Shown here one piece after another: positions 39,894 to 49,265 of a DNA stretch of 64,000 nt. The notes under the pieces are model-generated. The model had not been told where the DNA came from, did not search any database, and saw only the letters and a list, made by a program, of their open reading frames with translations. This stretch comes from JBEULC01 sp045504435 (GTDB lineage: Bacteria; Pseudomonadota; Alphaproteobacteria; WRAU01; Hepatincolaceae), in the NCBI GenBank assembly GCA_045504435.1, contig JBEULC010000005.1, positions 124,001 to 188,000 on the forward strand. The letters run 5' to 3'. Numbering within the stretch: position 1 is the first letter of the stretch; every line of letters begins with the position of its first letter. The position numbers were made by a program, and so were the translations under genes.

Positions 39894-40190
39894 TTATTCA
39901 ATAATTTTTGGTACCCCAATAAATATATCTTCCTTATCAGGGCAATTTGCTAATACTTTATCTTGATAGCCACCATCATCGACAATATCTTCACGTTGAT
40001 TTTGTAACCCTTGATCTTCAATATCAAACACACTAAACATAGTATTTACCCCTTTAGTATCCACACTATCTAATGTGGCACAAAGTTTTAAAATACTAGA
40101 AAAGCTTTGAGAAAATTGCTCATAAACTTCTTGTTCTATGGCGATGTTAGTCATTTTAGTTAAACGTATTAACCTATTATTTTCATCCAT
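39894..40190 (-). CDS. gatC: Asp/Glu-tRNA amidotransferase subunit C
   Basis: A 98-residue GatC, the small belt subunit that holds GatA and GatB together. The helical N-terminus (LIRLTKMTNIAIEQEVYEQF) and the C-terminus (LANCPDKEDIFIGVPKIIE, compare the family pattern NAP...FFxVPKVIE) match. First gene of the operon. Upstream (40191-40409) is about 220 bp of AT-rich DNA divergent from ruvX with no promoter I can call. Confidence 0.9.
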   Translation of the reverse strand: MDENNRLIRLTKMTNIAIEQEVYEQFSQSFSSILKLCATLDSVDTKGVNTMFSVFDIEDQGLQNQREDIVDDGGYQDKVLANCPDKEDIFIGVPKIIE

Positions 40191-40409
40191 TTATACCGCC
40201 TTATTTTATAGTAATTCTTTGTATTAGTAAAATGTACTAGTAAACTTTTTTATTAATTTTTATAAGATTTAAATAGTATAAAAAATTATAATGATTAGCT
40301 TATAATCCTATAAATTATAATAAAAAACAATATATTTTTATTTTGCTATAGGATAATATGATAATTAGTAATATTAATAATATCTTAATAATTTTGCCCT
40401 TAAAAACAA

Positions 40410-40946
40410 ATGATTATAAAAAATATTGAAGTTTTAATTTCTTATTTAGTGCCTAAAGATAAAGAATATGGTAACAAGGATTTCCACAAAATTATGGGTC
40501 TAGATGTTAGCAAAAAGCACTTAGGGATCGCGCTATCAGATTTTTCCTTAACTTTAGCTTTTCCTTATAAAATCATTGTGCGCTCAGCTTTAAAAGCAGA
40601 TCTGCAATTATTAATATCTATAATTAATCAAGAAAACATAAAAATTATTATAATAGGCTATCCCTTATCTCTTGAAGGTAAAGAAGAAGGTAAAGCGCAA
40701 AGTATAAGGACATTTGCCGATTGTCTTTTAAAAGAAATTGAGGTAAATATTTATTTTCAAGATGAAAGATTCTCCACGCAATTTTCTAAAAATCATAGAA
40801 TAGAAAATTTAAGCAAAAATTTAAAAAAAGGTCAAAATTTGGCCTTATCAAGGACTAAAATAGCAATTAATGTAGATGATAGAGCTGCAGCTTGGTTTTT
40901 ACAAGCTTTTTTAGATAAAGTAAAGCATCTTAAAATTTCTAATTAA
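40410..40946 (+). CDS. ruvX: Holliday-junction resolvase-like / pre-16S rRNA nuclease YqgF
   Basis: A 178-residue RNase H-fold nuclease; in E. coli YqgF trims the 5' end of 16S rRNA. The first acidic residue is in MGLDVSKKHLGIALSD (about residue 31), the middle one in YFQDERFST (about 113), and the last in VDDRAAAWFLQAFLD (about 154). About 30 residues precede the usual start (IMGLDVS), so translation might begin later, but no better start is visible. First gene of a plus-strand run with plsY and dprA. Confidence 0.88.
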   Translation: MIIKNIEVLISYLVPKDKEYGNKDFHKIMGLDVSKKHLGIALSDFSLTLAFPYKIIVRSALKADLQLLISIINQENIKIIIIGYPLSLEGKEEGKAQSIRTFADCLLKEIEVNIYFQDERFSTQFSKNHRIENLSKNLKKGQNLALSRTKIAINVDDRAAAWFLQAFLDKVKHLKISN

Positions 40947-41027
40947 AACTAAAATAAACATTGTATATATTATAATATTATACTATTATACTTATTTTAA
41001 CTTACAGATTGATAAAAGTGATACTTA

Positions 41028-41651
41028 ATGTTGATAGATTTAATATATATAATTATAATTAGTTATTTTATCGGTTCTTTTCCTTATGGTTGGATTTTAG
41101 TAAAAGTATTTAAGAATGCGGACCTAAAAACGATAGGCTCTAAAAGCACTGGAGTAACAAATGTGCTACGCGCAGGTTACCCTGGCCTAGCGCTTTGTAC
41201 TTTAATTTTAGATGCGGGTAAAGGTGCTGTGGTGGTTTTAGGCACAAGATACTTTTATCCGGAGCCCTTGGTCTTCTTTGATACCAATGTAAATGAAGAA
41301 GTTTTAGCTGGAATCTTTGCTTGTTTAGGACATATTTTTCCCATATGGCTTCGTTTTAAAGGCGGAAAAGGTGTAGCCACTGCTTTTGGTACGCTTATAG
41401 CAATAAATCCTATAATTGCTTTATTAGGATTTTTAACTTGGTTGATTGTAGCTATAATTTTTAAATTTTCTTCCTTAGCAGCAATTATTGCCACTATTAT
41501 GTTACCTATATACATTTTTTTACCACAACCCTCTATTTTATGGTATATGGTAGCTTTATGTATGATAATTTTAGTTAAACACCAAAAAAACATTGTGCGG
41601 TTATATAAAAATCAAGAAACTAAAATTAGATTTAAAGCCGGTAAAAAATAA
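41028..41651 (+). CDS. plsY: Acyl-phosphate:glycerol-3-phosphate acyltransferase PlsY
   Basis: A 207-residue inner-membrane enzyme that makes lysophosphatidic acid, the first step of phospholipid synthesis. About five membrane helices are visible. Conserved motifs are IGSFPYGW (about residue 15), GSKSTGVTNVLRAG (about 37), and GHIFPIWLRFKGGKGVATAFG, shown shortened as FKGGKGVAT (about 110). Two bases separate its stop from the dprA start, indicating a shared transcript and coupled translation. Confidence 0.94.
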   Translation: MLIDLIYIIIISYFIGSFPYGWILVKVFKNADLKTIGSKSTGVTNVLRAGYPGLALCTLILDAGKGAVVVLGTRYFYPEPLVFFDTNVNEEVLAGIFACLGHIFPIWLRFKGGKGVATAFGTLIAINPIIALLGFLTWLIVAIIFKFSSLAAIIATIMLPIYIFLPQPSILWYMVALCMIILVKHQKNIVRLYKNQETKIRFKAGKK

Positions 41652-41653
41652 TC

Positions 41654-42769
41654 ATGCGTAACCACCTTATTAATATCCTCAGATTAATAAGGTCTGAAAA
41701 CGTGGGGCCTATAACCTTTATTAAATTAGTTGAACAATATGGTAGTGTAGAAAAAGCTCTAGAAATCCTACCTATTTTAACTAAAAAAAATAATAAAAAT
41801 TTTAAAATCTACCCCAAAGATAAAGCTATAAAAGAAATTGAGCAGGCTGAAGCTTTAGGAGTTACCCTTATACCTTATACCAGCGATTTATATCCTCCCT
41901 TACTTTTAAAAACTGAAGATTTTCCTCCTGTATTATTCGTTAAAGGTCATACTTTTTTACTTAAAAAATCGGCAATTGGTATCGTAGGTTCTAGAAATGC
42001 CTCTTTATTAGGTAAGCAAAATGCTTTTAATTTAGCGCAAAAACTAGGGGAAAATGGTTTTTTAGTAATATCAGGTATGGCTAAAGGTATAGATGCTGCA
42101 GCTCATGAGGGTAGTTTAACCAAAGGCACCCTTGCTTTTTTAGGAGGAGGAGTAGATCAGATTTATCCTAAAGAAAATGCACAATTATATGAAAAAATCG
42201 CCCATCAAGGAGCTTTAGTTTCAGAATTCCCCCTTGGTAGTGCTTGTGTTGCTTCTAATTTCCCTCGTAGAAATCGCTTAATTGCAGGTACCTCTAAAGG
42301 AATTTTAGTAGTAGAGGCTAGCTTAAATTCAGGTAGTTTAATCACTGCACAAATTGCCCTTGATCAAAGCAGAGAAGTATTTGCCATTCCAGGAAACCCA
42401 GGTGATGCGAGAAGTAAAGGTACTAATTTTTTAATCAAACAAGGTGCTATCCTTACTGAAAGCGTTCAAGATATTATTAATAATATTAAAAAATCCCAAT
42501 CGCTGATGGAAAACATTCCTCCTTTTCAACACGCAGGTAAAGGTGCGCTTGAAAATGAAAAGTGTTTAAATGATACAGAAAGTTTACAAAAATCAAGGCT
42601 TTACTTAAAAGAAATGCTTTCTGCCTCAGCGATTTCTATTGATCTTTTAATAAGACATAGCGATTTAGAAGCAAAGTACATTTTTACTGTAATTTTAGAA
42701 TTAGAGCTTAACGGACACTTAGAAAGATTGCCAGGTAATAAAGTTTCCTTAATAAACCCCCTTCCTTAA
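41654..42769 (+). CDS. dprA: DNA-processing protein DprA
   Basis: A 371-residue protein that loads RecA on incoming single-stranded DNA during transformation or related uptake. The Rossmann core has GIVGSRNAS (about residue 108), SGMAKGIDAAAHEG (about 140), GGGVDQIYPKEN, and SEFPLG. A C-terminal winged-helix region (about 305-371) is present. No other competence genes are in the window, so a role in natural transformation is not shown. The plsY-dprA-topA order is common in alphaproteobacteria. Confidence 0.94.
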   Translation: MRNHLINILRLIRSENVGPITFIKLVEQYGSVEKALEILPILTKKNNKNFKIYPKDKAIKEIEQAEALGVTLIPYTSDLYPPLLLKTEDFPPVLFVKGHTFLLKKSAIGIVGSRNASLLGKQNAFNLAQKLGENGFLVISGMAKGIDAAAHEGSLTKGTLAFLGGGVDQIYPKENAQLYEKIAHQGALVSEFPLGSACVASNFPRRNRLIAGTSKGILVVEASLNSGSLITAQIALDQSREVFAIPGNPGDARSKGTNFLIKQGAILTESVQDIINNIKKSQSLMENIPPFQHAGKGALENEKCLNDTESLQKSRLYLKEMLSASAISIDLLIRHSDLEAKYIFTVILELELNGHLERLPGNKVSLINPLP

Positions 42770-42846
42770 AATAAAAATAATATCAATTATATATTAAAAC
42801 ATATATAAAATACTACTTTCTGCAAAGAATTAAGATAAGAGGTAAA

Positions 42847-45312
42847 ATGAAATTAGTAATTGTAGAATCACCCAGCAAAGCAAAAACTATTAATAAGTAC
42901 TTAGGTACGGATTATAAAGTAGTAGCCAGTTATGGCCATATTAGGCAACTTCCTTCTAAAGCTGGCTCAGTTAAGCCTGAAGAAAATTTTAAGATGGTTT
43001 GGGAAGAAACTATCCAAGCAAAAAAACATCTTAAAGATATTGCGCAAAATGTAAAAAATGCTACGGCAATATATTTAGCAACAGATCCAGATAGAGAAGG
43101 TGAGGCCATATCGTGGCATGTAATTGTTTATTTGCAAGAAAAAAAACTAATTAAAAAAAATACACCAATTAAACGTGTAGTTTTTAACTCTATAACCAAA
43201 GAAAATATTTTAGAAGCTTTTAATAACAGTCGGGATATTGATATTAATTTAGTATCCGCATATATGGCAAGAACTGCTTTAGATTATTTGGTAGGCTTCG
43301 GTATATCCCCTATTTTATGGAGGAAATTACCTGGCAGTAGATCAGCAGGCCGTGTTCAATCAGTAGCATTAAGGGCCGTTTGTGAAAAAGAAAATGAAAT
43401 AGAGGATTTTAAATCCCAGGAATATTGGAGCATTAATGCTTTACTTAATGAGCATCAAGAGCAAAAAAATAAATCTGATCAATTTGGAGCAAAGCTCGTA
43501 AGTTTAGATCAAAAGCCTATTGATAAGATGGCAGTGGTTTCCCAAGAGCAAGCTGAACTTATTAAAGAAAGAATTTTAAAAAATACTTTTGTCTTGGCCG
43601 AAATAGAAAACAAAAAACTTAGCAAAAATCCTTTTGCGCCTTTTACTACTTCTACCTTACAGCAAGATGCTTTTAATAAGCTAGGTTTTTCAGCAAAAAG
43701 AACCATGCAATTAGCACAAAAACTTTATGAAGGGGTAAATTTAGGCAAAGAAGTAGTAGGATTAATTACATATATGAGAACGGATGCCACTCAAATTGAT
43801 CCGGCTTTTATTAACGTAATTAGAGATTATATTAAATCCACTTTTAGTGAGAAATATCTAGCAAAAAGCATAAGAGTGTACAAAACCAAGGCAAAAAATG
43901 CTCAAGAAGCGCATGAAGCCATTCGGCCTACAGATATTAAAAAAAATCCTGACGCTTTGAAGCCTTATCTTGAAGAAGATATGGCTAAGTTGTATAGCCT
44001 CATCTGGAAAAGAAGTGTGGCTAGCCAAATGGAAAGCGCCTTATATGATGTTTGCAATTTTAAAATCAACTCCTTAGATGGTAATATTGGATTGAGGACT
44101 TCAGGTTCCATTTTAACTTTTGAGGGTTTTTATAAAGTTTATCGCCCTGAGAAAAATGATGAAAATGATGAAAGTATTAATTTACCGGTACTTAAGGTTA
44201 ATACTAAATTGTACCCTAAAGAAGTTAATTTAAAGCAACACTTTACAGAGCCTCCAGCCCGTTATTCTGAGGCAACTCTTGTGAAAAAGCTAGAAGAAAT
44301 CGGTGTTGGTAGACCATCAACCTATGCAAGTGTAATATCAGTATTGCAAGAAAGAAATTATACTAAAATTGAAAATAAACGCTTTGTGCCTGAACCAAGA
44401 GGAAGGATTTTAAACGTATTTTTAAATAGCTTTTTTACTAAATATGTGGAGTATGATTTTACTGCTAATTTAGAAAAATCCCTTGATGATATCTCAAGCG
44501 GAGAGATTGATTGGCATTTAGTATTAACTAATTTTTGGCAAGATTTTAATGCAAACATTAAAAGTGTAGAAAAAATCACTATTCCAGAAGTGATTGAAGT
44601 AATTAATAAAGGAATTTTAACTCACTTTGTTGGTGAGCATACCCAGTGCCCTAAATGTGTTAAAGGCTCTTTATTAATTAAAAGTTCAAAATTTGGTGCC
44701 TTTATTGGTTGCTCTTTATATCCTGAATGTAGCTATACTCATCAGTTAGAAACTCTTCAAGATGAAGATGCTGAAGATCAGCAAAAAATTAATGCAGGTA
44801 GTATTTATTTAGGCGAAGATGAAAATAAAAAGCAGATTTATTTAAAACAAGGCCCTTATGGACATTATGTAGAAAGGGTAGATGAGCCGCCAAAGCGAGT
44901 GGGAATTCCTAAAAACCTAGATTTAACTACCCTTGATCTTAATAAAGCCTTGTTTTTGGTTAGCTTACCAAAGAATTTAGGGGAAGATATATCTTTCTCC
45001 ATTGGTAAATTTGGTCCTTATCTTAAAAAAGGTGCGGATTTTTATACCTATAAAGATGAAATTTTTAGTGTTAATTTAGAAAAAGCACAAGAAATTATTA
45101 ATTCTTCAACAGGTAAAAAGGGTGCTATAATTGTTGGCAAACATCCCAAAGGCAAAACAGACATAATATTAAAAAGCGGTAGATATGGACCTTATTTATT
45201 TTACAAAAATACTAATATTAAAATTCCTAAAGAGCTGCAAAAACAAGAAATGTCCTTAGAATTAGCTGTGCAAATAATTGATAAAGAAAAACGTGCTATA
45301 ACAAAGAAATAG
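42847..45312 (+). CDS. topA: DNA topoisomerase I
   Basis: An 821-residue type IA topoisomerase that relaxes negative supercoils. The TOPRIM metal site is ATDPDREGEA (about residue 80), with VIVESPSKAKTI at the N-terminus. The catalytic tyrosine is in ITYMRTDAT (about 307). One clear CxxC zinc-ribbon remains (CPKC ... CSLYPEC, about 602-632), followed by a topo C-terminal repeat region (GKFGPYLKKG, SGRYGPYLFYK). E. coli TopA has three zinc ribbons; a shorter tail is normal for alphaproteobacteria. AAGAGG ribosome site. Confidence 0.96.
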   Translation: MKLVIVESPSKAKTINKYLGTDYKVVASYGHIRQLPSKAGSVKPEENFKMVWEETIQAKKHLKDIAQNVKNATAIYLATDPDREGEAISWHVIVYLQEKKLIKKNTPIKRVVFNSITKENILEAFNNSRDIDINLVSAYMARTALDYLVGFGISPILWRKLPGSRSAGRVQSVALRAVCEKENEIEDFKSQEYWSINALLNEHQEQKNKSDQFGAKLVSLDQKPIDKMAVVSQEQAELIKERILKNTFVLAEIENKKLSKNPFAPFTTSTLQQDAFNKLGFSAKRTMQLAQKLYEGVNLGKEVVGLITYMRTDATQIDPAFINVIRDYIKSTFSEKYLAKSIRVYKTKAKNAQEAHEAIRPTDIKKNPDALKPYLEEDMAKLYSLIWKRSVASQMESALYDVCNFKINSLDGNIGLRTSGSILTFEGFYKVYRPEKNDENDESINLPVLKVNTKLYPKEVNLKQHFTEPPARYSEATLVKKLEEIGVGRPSTYASVISVLQERNYTKIENKRFVPEPRGRILNVFLNSFFTKYVEYDFTANLEKSLDDISSGEIDWHLVLTNFWQDFNANIKSVEKITIPEVIEVINKGILTHFVGEHTQCPKCVKGSLLIKSSKFGAFIGCSLYPECSYTHQLETLQDEDAEDQQKINAGSIYLGEDENKKQIYLKQGPYGHYVERVDEPPKRVGIPKNLDLTTLDLNKALFLVSLPKNLGEDISFSIGKFGPYLKKGADFYTYKDEIFSVNLEKAQEIINSSTGKKGAIIVGKHPKGKTDIILKSGRYGPYLFYKNTNIKIPKELQKQEMSLELAVQIIDKEKRAITKK

Positions 45313-45376
45313 CTTTTTATAGATAATCTTTACGGAATATAAATTATCTATAAAATCTACTAAATAGGAACTGCCC

Positions 45377-48300
45377 ATGATTAAAGATTATAATAATAAT
45401 CAATTTAAGCTTAAAAACCCTAAAACTACCGCAAAAAGCAAAGCTAATCCTAATAAAAATGCGTATAAAGATGATACATATAGAGAATCAAGAGATTCAG
45501 GGAGTTCTCCCTCTTCTTCTAGAAGCGATAGATATGGAGCTAATCACTTTACAGATTCAAGAACCCGCTCTTTTAATAAAAAGCCTTCCTTTGGCAATTT
45601 TGAATATTCAAACAATAGGAATTCAGAAAATCGGGCTTCAGAAAATGTTGAATATGGTAAACCAATAGCCAGGGATTTTACAGAAGATTTTAGAAAAAAA
45701 GATTTTAGTAATCGTTCAACTCCTGGAAAATCTAATTTTGGTCAATCTAGATTTGGACGATCTAGTTTTGGAAAATCTAATTTTGATAGATCAAGTTCTA
45801 ATAGAGCAAATCCTGGGAGACCACGATTTGAAAACCTAAACTCTGAAAGCTCGCCATCTAGTTCAAATTTTGGAAAATTTGAACGTAAGCCTCGCGATAA
45901 CAATTTTGGTAATTTCAATAATCGTACTTCCTCTAGTACTTACTCTGCTAATTTTAAAGGCAATAAAGATAATCGTTTTGATAATGATTATTCTAGAAAA
46001 GATCAATTTAAAGAGGTCCCTGCTAGAAGTGAAGGTTATAACGGAGGCACAGAGAATAGAAATTTTAGAGGAAATCGCACTTATAACCCTAAAAGTGAGC
46101 AAAGAACTTCCTCTAGCCCTAACTATAGAAATACCTTTAGAAAAGATTATAATGCTGATCATAGAAATGATAACTATAAAAATGATCGCTATGAAAGATC
46201 TTCAGATAATTCAGACCGGGCTCCAGATAGAAGAGCAGATTATTATACTCCTGGGAATTCTAGACCTTTTAGCAGAAATCAAGATAATGAAAAGCAGTTT
46301 GGTAAAAGCCATTTTTCTAATAATAAATATAGCGAAAACCGCAATAATTTTGGTAAGGGATTTAATTCAGGTTCTCATCCCGAAAATACGCCTAGTAGAA
46401 ACAACACAATTTCCTTAGAATTTGTCATAGGTTATTTAGCAAAAAATCGTGGAATAATTAATTTATTTCAAGCTACTCAGGATCTGCAATTAAGACATAA
46501 AGATGCGGATGATTTATATTCAAAAATAAATCTATTAAAAAAGGCAAATGTGCTTATACAAACTAGCAAAGATGGTTTTACACTTAATGGTGAAAAAATT
46601 GCTAATGAAACCTTACCTAAATATGGGGTTTTAAAAGTTAAGAAACGCCTGCTTGAAGATCATTATTTATGTACCTATTCTGCTTTGCTTAAAGGTGAAA
46701 GCATAGAAGATGAATTTATCATAATAAATCTCAATACTACTCTTTTAAATAAAAATATTTTAGTAGAGTTATTACAAAGTGGCGAGAAAATCCTAGCCTC
46801 TCCTTTATATTATTTAGATCATATTAATACATTAAACACCTATCTTCCAACTAATAATTTAAATGATGATCAACATAATGCTCCAAATAATTTTAAACCA
46901 GAAGTTTATAATGATTATTCTTCTAACAATGACGCTTCTCATTTAAGACCTTTACAAAAAGATTATAAAAATATTTTAGCTAATCAAAGTGCTCATAGTT
47001 TTAATGATAATGCCCCTAATGATCCTAATATAATTAAAGGTGTATATCAAATTTATGATAATCAGAATTTTTTAGTACCCATTAACTATAAATCTAGAAA
47101 TAATATTATTTTAAATCATATACCTCCTACTTTAGAACCAGGGATATTAATAAAAGCCAAATTAGATCATAACTCTAGCTATTTTAATGAAAGTGGTAAA
47201 AAGTATTCTTCTGATCCTTATGTAAGAGGAAAAATAGACAGTTCTAAATATATTCAAGCTACTTTTATTGAGGTAATTGCTGAAGAAAAATTAGCAAAAG
47301 CTGCCTCTTTACTTTCAGTACATCAATACGATTTACCTTATGAGTTTCCTAAAGAGGTAATAAAAGAAGCGCAAAGTTTAGGCGCTTGTGGTTTGGAGAA
47401 TAGAAAAGACATTCGCCATCTACCTCTGGTAACTATAGATGATGAAGATGCTAAGGATTTTGATGATGCAATTTATGCGGAAAAAATTCTTGATAAAGAA
47501 GGATCTTATAAAGCATATATTGCTATTGCGGATGTTTCTCATTATGTTACCCCCAAATCCTCTTTAGATAAAGAGGCACAATTACGAGGCAATTCTGTGT
47601 ATTTGCCTGGCTTAGTTATTCCTATGCTCCCTCATGAATTATCAAATGGCTGGTGTTCTTTAAATCCTGATGAAGATAGAGGTTGTTTACTTGCTGAAGT
47701 GGTAATTAATAAAAATGGCGAAATAGAAGACTATGCCTTTTCCAGATGCTTAATGAAATCCCGGGCAAGGTTAACTTATAATCAGGTGCAACAAGCCTTA
47801 GATAGCTCCAATTCTTTAGATAACCTTATTCCTGAAAATATAAAGCCTATAATGGATACGGTAATTAAACCTATTTACGAATGTTTTCAATTACTAAATA
47901 CCGCAAGGAAAAAAAGAAAGGCTTTAGAGATAGTTTCTCAAGAGACTAAGATTATTTTAGATAAAGAAGACAATGTGCTTGAAATCAAAATTAGAAAGTC
48001 TACTATTGCACATAAAATCGTAGAAGAATTTATGATTGCGGCCAACGTAGCTACCGCTAAAATGATTGCTAAAGCGGGATTAGCTCAGCAAGGATTAGGA
48101 ATGTATAGGGTGCATGACCGCCCTAGTCTTGAAAAGGTTATGGAATTTATTAAAGTATTAAAAACTTTTAAAATTAATGCCAAATTACCAGAGGTTATTA
48201 ATGGGGAATTTTTTAATCAGATTTTACAGCAAAATGCCTCAGAATATTTTAGTCACGCTTTAAATGAGGCAACTTTAAGAAGCCAGATGCAGGCTATTTA

Positions 48301-48961
48301 CGATAACATTAATATTGGCCACTTCGGTTTAGGATTAAAGGAATATTGCCATTTTACCTCTCCAATTAGAAGATACTCAGATTTAATGATTCATAGATTA
48401 ATTTTATTTATTCTTGATGATAAAAACTCCTTTAATTATAATAGATCAGAAGTTAGCACTATTGCCCAACATATTAGTTTAACTGAGCGTGTGGCTTTTC
48501 ATGCAGAAAATTCTGCTAAAGATAGATTACTAGCCAGATGGTTAGCCACTAAAATTGGCGAAAAATTTGAGGCTTATATCTCAACTATTACCCATGCAGG
48601 AATGTTTATTAATTTGTTGGAAAGCGGAGCTTCAGGATTACTTCCTGTTAGGATGATAAGTAGCGGTTACTCAGTAGTAAATTTGGATGCTAATACCATA
48701 AGAGATAATAACGGCAATATTACTTATACTTTAGGGGATCAGATTGAGGCATTTTTAGTAGAGGCTGATCCCATTAGAGGCTCTTTAATATTTAGCATTA
48801 TAGATCCTAAAAGCAATTCTATGGGAGAATTTAAAAGACTTAGATCTAATTTTACAGAGACAAATTCTAATAAAAGCCCAAGTAAATTTGGCAAAAAAAA
48901 TGGTAAAAAAGACTCAAGAGGTGAATTATCTTTAAAGAAAAAATTTCAGCTTAAAAGATGA
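45377..48961 (+). CDS. rnr: Ribonuclease R with a long disordered N-terminal extension
   Basis: An 1194-residue 3'-5' exoribonuclease (E. coli RNase R is 813). The winged helix (ISLEFVIGYLAKNRGI) starts near residue 347, the RNB active site is TIDDEDAKDFDDAIYA (about 691), HFTSPIRRYSDLMIHR is near 993, and the C-terminal S1 domain (FEAYISTITHAGMF) near 1065 is followed by a basic tail. Residues 1-345 are Asn/Ser/Arg/Gly/Phe-rich with no predicted fold, including four 15-bp repeats at 45725-45784 encoding GKSNF-like units. A second Asn-rich insert lies at about 490-550, in the cold-shock region. Ends with TGA. Downstream of topA, upstream of rpmG. Confidence 0.95.
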   Translation: MIKDYNNNQFKLKNPKTTAKSKANPNKNAYKDDTYRESRDSGSSPSSSRSDRYGANHFTDSRTRSFNKKPSFGNFEYSNNRNSENRASENVEYGKPIARDFTEDFRKKDFSNRSTPGKSNFGQSRFGRSSFGKSNFDRSSSNRANPGRPRFENLNSESSPSSSNFGKFERKPRDNNFGNFNNRTSSSTYSANFKGNKDNRFDNDYSRKDQFKEVPARSEGYNGGTENRNFRGNRTYNPKSEQRTSSSPNYRNTFRKDYNADHRNDNYKNDRYERSSDNSDRAPDRRADYYTPGNSRPFSRNQDNEKQFGKSHFSNNKYSENRNNFGKGFNSGSHPENTPSRNNTISLEFVIGYLAKNRGIINLFQATQDLQLRHKDADDLYSKINLLKKANVLIQTSKDGFTLNGEKIANETLPKYGVLKVKKRLLEDHYLCTYSALLKGESIEDEFIIINLNTTLLNKNILVELLQSGEKILASPLYYLDHINTLNTYLPTNNLNDDQHNAPNNFKPEVYNDYSSNNDASHLRPLQKDYKNILANQSAHSFNDNAPNDPNIIKGVYQIYDNQNFLVPINYKSRNNIILNHIPPTLEPGILIKAKLDHNSSYFNESGKKYSSDPYVRGKIDSSKYIQATFIEVIAEEKLAKAASLLSVHQYDLPYEFPKEVIKEAQSLGACGLENRKDIRHLPLVTIDDEDAKDFDDAIYAEKILDKEGSYKAYIAIADVSHYVTPKSSLDKEAQLRGNSVYLPGLVIPMLPHELSNGWCSLNPDEDRGCLLAEVVINKNGEIEDYAFSRCLMKSRARLTYNQVQQALDSSNSLDNLIPENIKPIMDTVIKPIYECFQLLNTARKKRKALEIVSQETKIILDKEDNVLEIKIRKSTIAHKIVEEFMIAANVATAKMIAKAGLAQQGLGMYRVHDRPSLEKVMEFIKVLKTFKINAKLPEVINGEFFNQILQQNASEYFSHALNEATLRSQMQAIYDNINIGHFGLGLKEYCHFTSPIRRYSDLMIHRLILFILDDKNSFNYNRSEVSTIAQHISLTERVAFHAENSAKDRLLARWLATKIGEKFEAYISTITHAGMFINLLESGASGLLPVRMISSGYSVVNLDANTIRDNNGNITYTLGDQIEAFLVEADPIRGSLIFSIIDPKSNSMGEFKRLRSNFTETNSNKSPSKFGKKNGKKDSRGELSLKKKFQLKR
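45725..45784 (+). repeat. Four tandem 15-bp repeats inside rnr
   Basis: Units at 45725, 45740, 45755 and 45770 are in frame and encode GKSNF, GQSRF, GRSSF and GKSNF; the first and last are identical in DNA. The pattern is Gly-[Lys/Gln/Arg]-Ser-[Asn/Arg/Ser]-Phe. Insertions or deletions of whole units would keep the frame, so length variation between strains is plausible. Confidence 0.8.
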
Positions 48962-49097
48962 TTAAGGGTCAAGGGTAGACTTTAAGTAAAATAATTAAAA
49001 CAAAACTTGATTTAATTAAAATACTAAGCTAAATTTAATTTTAACGTTTATGAAAACGCATAGAAATTATATGCGGTAAATAATATAAAGGTACAAC

Positions 49098-49265
49098 ATG
49101 GCTAAAAAAGCAAAAACTTTAATTAAAATGGCGAGCTCCGCAGGAACTGGATATTTTTACGTTGCTAATAAAAATCCTAGAAATAGTACAGAAAAATTCT
49201 CCTTTAGAAAATATGATCCAAAGGTAAGAAAGCATGTAGAATTTAAAGAAGCTAAACTTAAGTAA
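49098..49265 (+). CDS. rpmG: 50S ribosomal protein L33
   Basis: A 55-residue frame: MAKKAKTLIKMASSAGTG, a middle YFYVANKNPRNS, then FRKYDPKVRKHVEFKEAKLK. This is the L33 family form without the zinc-binding cysteines, as in most proteobacteria. Its site after rnr is normal for alphaproteobacteria. An AAGG-type ribosome site is located at 49088-49092. Confidence 0.96.
   Translation: MAKKAKTLIKMASSAGTGYFYVANKNPRNSTEKFSFRKYDPKVRKHVEFKEAKLK

Noticed and set aside
41255..41593. A 112-codon minus-strand frame in plsY
   Set aside because: A mirror of a well-conserved membrane enzyme gene. No independent support.
45870..46418. A 182-codon frame, very rich in Ile and Leu, inside the 5' part of rnr in another frame (and a 99-codon antisense frame beside it)
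   Set aside because: It overlaps the low-complexity part of rnr, where repeated AAT/AGA codons give Ile/Leu-rich readings in shifted frames. No ribosome site or family resemblance.
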